From: a bacterium
GTDB lineage: Bacteria > Bacillota > Bacilli > Lactobacillales > Streptococcaceae
Length of the DNA: 64,000 nt
Assembly: GCA_905221235.1 (NCBI GenBank)
Contig: CAJNCJ010000010.1
Location: 1 to 64,000, forward strand
Direction: 5' to 3'
Below are positions 58,801 through 64,000 of the stretch, piece by piece. The notes below the pieces were generated by a model that was not told where the DNA came from, did no database searches, and saw only the letters and a program-made list of their open reading frames with translations. The position numbers and the translations under genes were made by a program. Position 1 is the stretch's first letter. Every line of letters begins with the position of its first letter.

Positions 58801-59178
58801 TTAGATGGATTTATCAAGCAACCAAGAAAAGGCTGGATCCTGAAAAATATGACGTTTGGGAACAGTTTGTAAATTCTGATCACATTCATCTATTGTACCT
58901 AATTTCAAAGCACAGACTTCTGGTATATTTTCTTGAACAGTGAAAATTTGACTATGACAGTTCTGGCAATAATAACGCTGTTTTCCTGGAGAAGAACTAT
59001 AGGAAACAAGCTTTTCTTTTCCATGCAATACTAGCTTTTCACTGCTAACTTTAGCATTAACTGTATAGGCAGACGCAGTTGCTTTCCGACAGAATGAGCA
59101 ATGGCAAAACACTAATTCAGATAATTCCTCATCTAGAGTGTAGGTTACTGCTTTACATAAACAAGATCCTTTAAGCAT
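58801..59178 (-). CDS. GFA-family (Mss4-fold) zinc protein
   Basis: 125-aa protein with the zinc cysteines of the glutathione-dependent formaldehyde-activating fold: GSCLCKAV, FCHCSFCRKATAS and YYCQNCHSQIF. The enzyme activity is unproven in most members. AAAGGAGCTTA precedes the ATG at 59178. It stands between the glycine T-box and glyQ, so it should be co-regulated with glycyl-tRNA synthetase. Confidence 0.9.
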   Translation of the reverse strand: MLKGSCLCKAVTYTLDEELSELVFCHCSFCRKATASAYTVNAKVSSEKLVLHGKEKLVSYSSSPGKQRYYCQNCHSQIFTVQENIPEVCALKLGTIDECDQNLQTVPKRHIFQDPAFSWLLDKSI

Positions 59179-59212
59179 TAAGCTCCTTTCTACTTAGGCA
59201 TTAGACGAATTC

Positions 59213-59395
59213 AAAAAGAACCGAATTTCAACACCCAAGCCTTGCGACTAGGGGCGTCAGAAACGCGGTTCCACCCTAATTTATTACTTCATTGTTTTTG
59301 AAAATACTACAGAAAGCGCCAGTTCTTTATTTTGCCCTACTTGGCTCCCACTATCCCAAGCTCGCTTGAAGAACGCCATAAGACTTTCTTTCCTG
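59213..59395 (-). promoter_or_regulatory. T-box leader (glycine type)
   Basis: In minus-strand order: stem I region with AGTAGGGC and GAACTGGCGC (candidate GGC glycine specifier), then the T-box AGGGTGGAACCGCG (59277-59264), then a terminator GAACCG...CGGTTC with TTTTT (to 59213). Uncharged tRNA-Gly would favour readthrough into the GFA, glyQ and glyS genes. The specifier position is the least certain part. Confidence 0.88.
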
Positions 59396-59401
59396 CTGAC
59401 T

Positions 59402-59430
59402 ATTATATCAAAAATTAGAACAATGTACAA
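59402..59430 (-). promoter_or_regulatory. Promoter of the T-box operon
   Basis: Minus strand TTGTAC, 17-nt spacer, TGATATAAT (extended -10). Confidence 0.8.
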
Positions 59431-59446
59431 TTCTTTTTATGATTTT

Positions 59447-60289
59447 CTAAAAATCCATATCATCAACTCGTGGAGCACCAGACTGAACAGCAATCGTTTT
59501 TAAGGTTTCACCCTCCTCATGACTCAGTTCAATTCCGAAACAATCAAGATTAGCCTGAATACGAGAGACTGTGACAGATTTTGGAAGTGGTAGAAATCCT
59601 TCTGCCAAGCTCCAGGCCAAGGCTATCTGGGCAACAGACTTGCCGTGATTTGTTGCGATTTCTTGGACTTCCTTACTATCAAACAGTTCGCCCTGACCAA
59701 AAGGTCCCCAAGCTTCCAATAAAATTCCTTTTTCTCGACAGTAATCTACGACTTGATCTTGATACACACCTGGCGCCAAGCGAACTTGATTGACCGCAGG
59801 AACGATAGTTGCAGTTTCAAGCAAGGTATCCAAATGATGGGGAAGAAAATTACTAACCCCAATGGCACGGATTTTGCCTTCTTGATAGAGGTCTTCCATC
59901 GCTCTCCAAACTTCCGCATTTCGGATTTTCCATTGGTCATTTTCTCTGAGCGGTTTTGGATTTGGCCAATGAATCAAATACAAATCCAAATATTCCAAGC
60001 CTAGCTTCTCTAAAGACTCTTCAAAAGCCTGACGAGCTTGCTCATAGGTGTGATTTGTATTCCAGAGTTTACTGGTTACAAAAATTTCCTTACGCGGAAC
60101 GCCACTATCTTGAATAGCACGACCAACGCTTTCTTCATTTTTATAGATAGCTGCCGTATCGATATGGCGATAGCCTGCCTTTAAAGCCTCTAGGACAGCT
60201 TGGTAAGCAATCTCTCCATTTTCAGCTTTCCAAGTTCCAAAACCTAGAACTGGTATTGTAACGCCATTATTTAAAGTATAAGATTTCAT
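59447..60289 (-). CDS. Aldo/keto reductase
   Basis: 280-aa cytosolic NADPH-dependent reductase of the AKR5 type: GYRHIDTAAIYKNEESVG (aspartate and tyrosine), VTSKLWNT (lysine), LYLIHWPNP (histidine) and LPKSVTVSRIQANLDCF (NADPH phosphate site). Relatives reduce 2,5-diketogluconate or methylglyoxal; the substrate is not read from sequence. GAAAGGAAAAATA precedes the ATG. Confidence 0.94.
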   Translation of the reverse strand: MKSYTLNNGVTIPVLGFGTWKAENGEIAYQAVLEALKAGYRHIDTAAIYKNEESVGRAIQDSGVPRKEIFVTSKLWNTNHTYEQARQAFEESLEKLGLEYLDLYLIHWPNPKPLRENDQWKIRNAEVWRAMEDLYQEGKIRAIGVSNFLPHHLDTLLETATIVPAVNQVRLAPGVYQDQVVDYCREKGILLEAWGPFGQGELFDSKEVQEIATNHGKSVAQIALAWSLAEGFLPLPKSVTVSRIQANLDCFGIELSHEEGETLKTIAVQSGAPRVDDMDF

Positions 60290-60365
60290 TATTTTTCCTT
60301 TCTATGAGAAGAAAATCCAAAGAAATAAATTATCAATGACAACTTATCTCTTTAGATTTTTTGAA

Positions 60366-61757
60366 TTATTGGTCACGGTCGAAGTAGATCTGGTGAGTTT
60401 TAAGACGAGAATCTAACAAATCTGGTACGGTTACAAAATCATAACCTTGCCCTTTCAAATAGTCAATAACCTTCGGCAGAGCATTTACTGTCTCAGCATG
60501 GATATCATGCATGAGAATAATAGAACCATTCTTGACTTCACGCTGAATTTCTGTCAAGATAGCTGCTTCATTTTTACTCTTCCAGTCCAGACTATCCACA
60601 TCCCACATAATAAAACTCAAATCGAGGCTATTACGAATGTCGTCTGTAATGGCTCCATAAGGTGGACGCATAAGTTTTGAACTAGAGCCCAGCACCTTAG
60701 TTAGCGCATCCTCAGTATCAGTAATTTGTTTTTTAGCTTCATCAAGGGAAAGTTTTGAAAGCACTGGATGACTCCAACTATGGTTTCCAATGACATGGCC
60801 GTCCGCTTTCATTCGTTTCAAAATCTCTTCATTTCCAGAAATATTCTTACCTAAAACAAAGAAAGTTGCCTTGATACCATACTTAGAAAGCGTATCTAAT
60901 GCTTGATTTGTCGTTGTAGGATTTGGTCCATCATCAAAAGTCAAGGCCACTACTTTACGATTTTTCTTTTCGTAATAAGCCTTATATAGTTCTGCATCCT
61001 TATCTAATAAATAGGAAGACTGAATAACTTCAAAGAAACTAGATACCGGCAAGGCAATCTCATCTAGATTTTCAACCGCCTGGCTTGGATAAAGAATAAT
61101 CTGACTATCCTTGTAATCAAAGTTCCATGCAGACAAGTCTTGGTCAGACAAGCCTTTAACAATCTGATCGACCTTTTCTTGCTCCAATTTCTTATCTTGC
61201 AAGAAAGAAGTCAGTTCTTTTATCAGTTGCTCTTTGGCCTTACTAGCATCTGAAAATAATTTATCAAGTGTAAAAGGTTTACCATCTTCTGTCAAATGCA
61301 CTTTCGCTAGACTAGTTTTTTCAGTCTCTTCAACTTTTGACGAAGTTAAATCATAGACTTGTTTCATAACACTTCGGTTGACAATCCCTTTTAAAGTCGA
61401 ATCCTGTTTCTCCGTATAATAAAAAACCAGATTTTCCTTGTCTTCTAGATTGTCTTTAATATCCTGTGTCATGATTCCCTTTATAGACGAAATCACTTGC
61501 TCCCCTTGAAGAGGATAATAGGCAATCACTTCGGCTTGCCCTTTACGAAAATGATCCTTCTGATTTCCCTCACTCAATTGATCATCTTTCTCTTTTTTGA
61601 GCGATTCAATCTTTTGTTCAAAACTTTGCTTTGTGTAGACTTTATAACCAATTATCGATCCAAGGACACAAATACTTACTGAAAAGATAGCAACTAGGGC
61701 TATTAAACTCATTCTTATCTTATCGTGATTCTCACGCTTTGTTCTACTTTTATCCAT
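60366..61757 (-). CDS. pgdA: Peptidoglycan N-acetylglucosamine deacetylase
   Basis: 463-aa membrane-anchored enzyme that removes acetyl groups from cell-wall GlcNAc and so confers lysozyme resistance. One N-terminal helix (about residues 18-40), a two-part linker domain and the NodB domain: [10 protein letters not shown] (catalytic aspartates), GNHSWSHP (zinc histidines), RPPYGA, and LMHDIH. The ATG at 61757 has no ribosome site but an extended -10 box ending exactly 6 nt upstream. Confidence 0.95.
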   Translation of the reverse strand: MDKSRTKRENHDKIRMSLIALVAIFSVSICVLGSIIGYKVYTKQSFEQKIESLKKEKDDQLSEGNQKDHFRKGQAEVIAYYPLQGEQVISSIKGIMTQDIKDNLEDKENLVFYYTEKQDSTLKGIVNRSVMKQVYDLTSSKVEETEKTSLAKVHLTEDGKPFTLDKLFSDASKAKEQLIKELTSFLQDKKLEQEKVDQIVKGLSDQDLSAWNFDYKDSQIILYPSQAVENLDEIALPVSSFFEVIQSSYLLDKDAELYKAYYEKKNRKVVALTFDDGPNPTTTNQALDTLSKYGIKATFFVLGKNISGNEEILKRMKADGHVIGNHSWSHPVLSKLSLDEAKKQITDTEDALTKVLGSSSKLMRPPYGAITDDIRNSLDLSFIMWDVDSLDWKSKNEAAILTEIQREVKNGSIILMHDIHAETVNALPKVIDYLKGQGYDFVTVPDLLDSRLKTHQIYFDRDQ

Positions 61758-61763
61758 AAGACC

Positions 61764-61772
61764 ATCATATCA
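61764..61772 (-). promoter_or_regulatory. pgdA extended -10 box, 6 nt before the ATG
   Basis: Minus strand TGATATGAT-GGTCTT-ATG; no Shine-Dalgarno sequence in between. Confidence 0.55.
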
Positions 61773-61838
61773 AATTCAAGCTATAATTTCAATGATTTTG
61801 GAGGAAATAGTATATTAAAAAAGAGGATCTTAAAAAAT

Positions 61839-61869
61839 AACCGATCTCATTTCTGAGAATCGGTTTTCT
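61839..61869 (-). terminator. Terminator of the ClC gene
   Basis: AACCGATCTC / GAGAATCGGTT stem, U-rich on both sides (minus strand continues ATTTTTTAAG). Confidence 0.75.
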
Positions 61870-61896
61870 AGTTTATTTAATTAAGAAACATAATTT

Positions 61897-61924
61897 ATTT
61901 TACATAATATAAATTATGTAAAAA
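61897..61924. repeat. AT-rich palindrome near the ClC 3' end
   Basis: TTTTACATAAT / ATTATGTAAAA around a short centre, 5 nt past the ClC stop codon. It shares TTACATAA...TTATGTAA with the palindrome at the xerS 3' end (37083-37112). Confidence 0.6.
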
Positions 61925-61928
61925 GCGC

Positions 61929-63479
61929 CTACAACAACAAATCTTTGACTTTTCCAATTTCACTTTTTGGAATAACTAGGTGAATCATATCACCCAGATA
62001 CATTCTGGTTGAGCCGTTAACTGTTTGGCTTTTGCCATTATGGACTTGGGTTGTAATGAGGATGTTATGTGGTAAGTTGAGCTCGTGTACTTGTTTTCCA
62101 GCGATTTTGTCAGATACGGGGATTTCAATGAGTGTGACTTCTCCTTCATCTGTTGCTTCTTCTGGTAGCATTTTTTCTAACATAGCCTCATAGACTGGCG
62201 CACCTTTAAGTAAGTCCATGATGATATAGGCAACTAGGGTTACTAAGCCAAGTGGCATGAGGTTGCGAATGTCGCCTACCATCTCGGTTACCAGAATCAT
62301 GGCAGTTAAGGGAGCTTTAGAAATCGCTCCAAAATAGCCACTCATTCCTAGAATGACAAATATAGGGAATTGCTCCTGACTGACAAGTCCAATATTCACA
62401 CAAATGACACCAACTAGGGCACCAAGTAAGGAACCTAGCGCCAGAATTGGTAGGAAAATTCCTCCTGGAAGGCCACTTCCATAGCTAATCATGCTCCAAA
62501 CAAAGCGAATCAAAAAGTAAGCTAATAGAACTTGGAAACTAAAATTTTGCTCAGTTAGGGAAAGAACAAGCTGATTTCCACCTCCAAGGATTTGTGGCAA
62601 GAAGATCCCGACAGGTATGATAAGAATAAAGGCAAGAATTGGGTAATAAGCTCTATCCAAACGGATTTTTTGCCCAATCCAGTCATAAACTCTACCAACA
62701 TTGAGTACAGCTTTTTCATAGAGAAAACCGGAAAGTCCTAAAAAAATTCCCATAAGGAGGTAAATCCAATACTGATCCAAGGTCATGAGAGGGATATTAT
62801 CAGGCATATCTAGCACTGGCGTTAGACCAAATATGAGCAGAGAAACAAAGTTTGCTACGAGACTAGCTGCGAGAGTAGATACCCAGAAAAAGCGTGAAAA
62901 ATGGTGATAGACTTCTTCTACAACAAAGAGAAGTCCTGCAATGGGAGCATTAAAGGCTGCGGCTAAACCTGCTGCAGCTCCACTCGCAATCAAGGATCGT
63001 TCCTCTACTGGACTGGATTTAAGCCACTTGGCAATTCCTTTACCACCAACCGCTCCGAGTTGAATACTTGGCCCTTCACGCCCTAGCATAAGGCCACTTG
63101 CAATAGCAAGAATTCCTAGAATATATTTTTTCCAAAGTACGCCCCACCAGTTGAGGGTCATCAGTCCTTTTAATTCGGCTTCAACTTGAGGAATTCCTGA
63201 ACCTTTGATGTCTTTTTCTGACCGAGTTAATTTCGCACTGAGCCAACAAACTATTAAATAAAATAGACCAATGATAAAAAGATTGCGCACTAGGTGCGCT
63301 TGATCTTGACAAAGTCCTTGTATCAGGTGGAAGCCTTTTTCGATTGAAAACCGAAAGGATCCGACGATGAGCCCGACAACGAGCCCCACAATGATTCCTC
63401 GTCCAACTTGGGATAATATAGTGCTCGAGGCAAAGGCAAATTCTTTCTTGGAACTGAGTGTTTCTGACTGTTCCTCCAT
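61929..63479 (-). CDS. ClC-type chloride channel/antiporter with TrkA-C domain
   Basis: 516-aa membrane protein with the ClC selectivity motifs GSGIPQVEAEL, GREGPSIQLG (gating glutamate) and GLPGGIFLPILALG, and a C-terminal TrkA-C domain (about residues 440-516) for regulation. The serine/tyrosine details that decide between channel and exchanger cannot be judged safely here. Its ATG at 63479 has AAGGA 6 nt upstream and lies 16 nt past the rnhB stop. Confidence 0.92.
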   Translation of the reverse strand: MEEQSETLSSKKEFAFASSTILSQVGRGIIVGLVVGLIVGSFRFSIEKGFHLIQGLCQDQAHLVRNLFIIGLFYLIVCWLSAKLTRSEKDIKGSGIPQVEAELKGLMTLNWWGVLWKKYILGILAIASGLMLGREGPSIQLGAVGGKGIAKWLKSSPVEERSLIASGAAAGLAAAFNAPIAGLLFVVEEVYHHFSRFFWVSTLAASLVANFVSLLIFGLTPVLDMPDNIPLMTLDQYWIYLLMGIFLGLSGFLYEKAVLNVGRVYDWIGQKIRLDRAYYPILAFILIIPVGIFLPQILGGGNQLVLSLTEQNFSFQVLLAYFLIRFVWSMISYGSGLPGGIFLPILALGSLLGALVGVICVNIGLVSQEQFPIFVILGMSGYFGAISKAPLTAMILVTEMVGDIRNLMPLGLVTLVAYIIMDLLKGAPVYEAMLEKMLPEEATDEGEVTLIEIPVSDKIAGKQVHELNLPHNILITTQVHNGKSQTVNGSTRMYLGDMIHLVIPKSEIGKVKDLLL

Positions 63480-63495
63480 AATCATTCCTTCTAAC

Positions 63496-64000
63496 TTAAC
63501 TTTCTTTTTCTCCTGAGACCAGTGATTTAACGGGTTCAAAGCTGGTTCGGTGAATTGGGGTAACTCCTAGTTTTTTAAGTCCTTCCAGGTGTTTAGCTGT
63601 TCCATATCCTGCATTAGCAGCGAAATCATAGCCAGGAAATTGCTGATCGTATTCCTTCATCAATTCATCACGTGTCACCTTGGCTACTATTGAAGCTGCT
63701 GCGATAGAGAGGGAATTGGCATCTCCTTTGATGATGGAAGTTTGTGAAATGGGTAACTCCAGTTTCATGGCATCGATCAAGAGATGCTCAGGTTGCGGAC
63801 TGAGCTGGGAGATTGCTTCCTGCATAGCCAGTTTGGTCGCTTCATAGATATTGACATGGTCGATGACCTGATTATCCATGATACCAATTCCGATTGATAA
63901 AGCTTGGTCTTGAACGGCTTGATAAATTTCCAGATGTTTCTTTTTAGGGATTTTTTTGCTATCGTTGAGACCTTTAATCTTACAATTTTTAGGTAAAATA
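63496..64000 (-). CDS. rnhB: Ribonuclease HII, C-terminal part
   Basis: The frame is open to the window's right edge: [20 protein letters not shown] precedes [19 protein letters not shown], then [30 protein letters not shown] (read in parts) and HRTSFEPVK. RNase HII removes RNA from RNA-DNA hybrids, including single ribonucleotides. The N-terminal part with the DEAGRG-type motif is outside. It is followed by the ClC gene. Confidence 0.95.
   Translation of the reverse strand, partial: ILPKNCKIKGLNDSKKIPKKKHLEIYQAVQDQALSIGIGIMDNQVIDHVNIYEATKLAMQEAISQLSPQPEHLLIDAMKLELPISQTSIIKGDANSLSIAAASIVAKVTRDELMKEYDQQFPGYDFAANAGYGTAKHLEGLKKLGVTPIHRTSFEPVKSLVSGEKES

Overview
The window is chromosomal DNA from a mitis-group Streptococcus (S. 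mitis / S. oralis / S. pneumoniae relatives). The evidence is a tmRNA with tag AKNNTSYALAA, XerS with a difSL-type site, an S_MK (SAM-III) leader on metK, three BOX elements, an M26 (IgA1-protease-type) metalloprotease, and low G+C with extended -10 (TGnTATAAT) promoters. I cannot fix the species from this sequence alone. No rRNA or tRNA genes and no CRISPR array were found.

Layout. 1-4809: 5'-truncated M26 zinc metalloprotease with 14 copies of a 17-residue repeat. 5-9 kb: PyrR-controlled uracil permease, rsmG, lemA-htpX, then a BOX element. 9.2-13.6 kb: rlmB-like methyltransferase, def, a CapA-like protein, a HAD phosphatase and an SGNH hydrolase. 13.7-14.3 kb: ssrA (tmRNA) followed by what looks like a scar of an integrated element. 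14.3-20.7 kb: thioredoxin-like protein, pgm, ABC-F ATPase, Rgg-type regulator, MFS transporter. 20.7-36.6 kb is a carbon-metabolism block: ligA, cytosolic pullulanase, BOX, gapN, the glgBCDA glycogen operon with a cre site, a HAD phosphatase, glycerate kinase, a YueI-like protein and eno. 36.6-38.6 kb: an integrase remnant, then xerS and dif, marking the replication terminus. 38.7-46 kb: metK with an unusual S_MK leader, small membrane protein, HAD hydrolase, an ABC exporter convergent with a two-component system, and a VIT1-type metal transporter. 46-49.5 kb: a BceAB-type antimicrobial-peptide ABC system preceded by a 36-codon ORF, then a PspC-domain protein. 49.5-54.1 kb: SprT-like protein, tex, a 43-aa ORF, and a permease/TIGR03943 pair. 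54.1-55.2 kb: a nest of decayed IS110- and IS630-type elements plus a RUP-like miniature element. 55.2-59.4 kb: DUF896, glyS, glyQ and a GFA-family gene behind a T-box. 59.4-64 kb: aldo/keto reductase, pgdA, a ClC channel and 3'-terminal rnhB.

Genes that work together: glgB/C/D/A with pulA and pgm handle alpha-glucan synthesis and turnover, and gapN and eno continue glycolysis. glyQ/glyS form one tRNA synthetase. xerS and dif resolve chromosome dimers. The ABC exporter at 42-43.5 kb and the two-component system at 43.6-45.2 kb probably form one stress module. BceA/BceB with the leader ORF form another.

The most interesting signals are: (1) six genes (rlmB-like, ABC-F, ligA, yueI-like, tex, pgdA) where an extended -10 box lies exactly 6 nt before the ATG with no Shine-Dalgarno, implying a class of leaderless mRNAs; (2) an S_MK riboswitch on metK carrying a large insert with a second copy of its SAM-site 3' strand; (3) a xerS promoter whose -35 box lies inside dif; (4) a conserved-looking 36-aa ORF ahead of bceAB; and (5) a tandem 11-bp-phased direct repeat that could be the operator of the neighbouring OmpR-type regulator.
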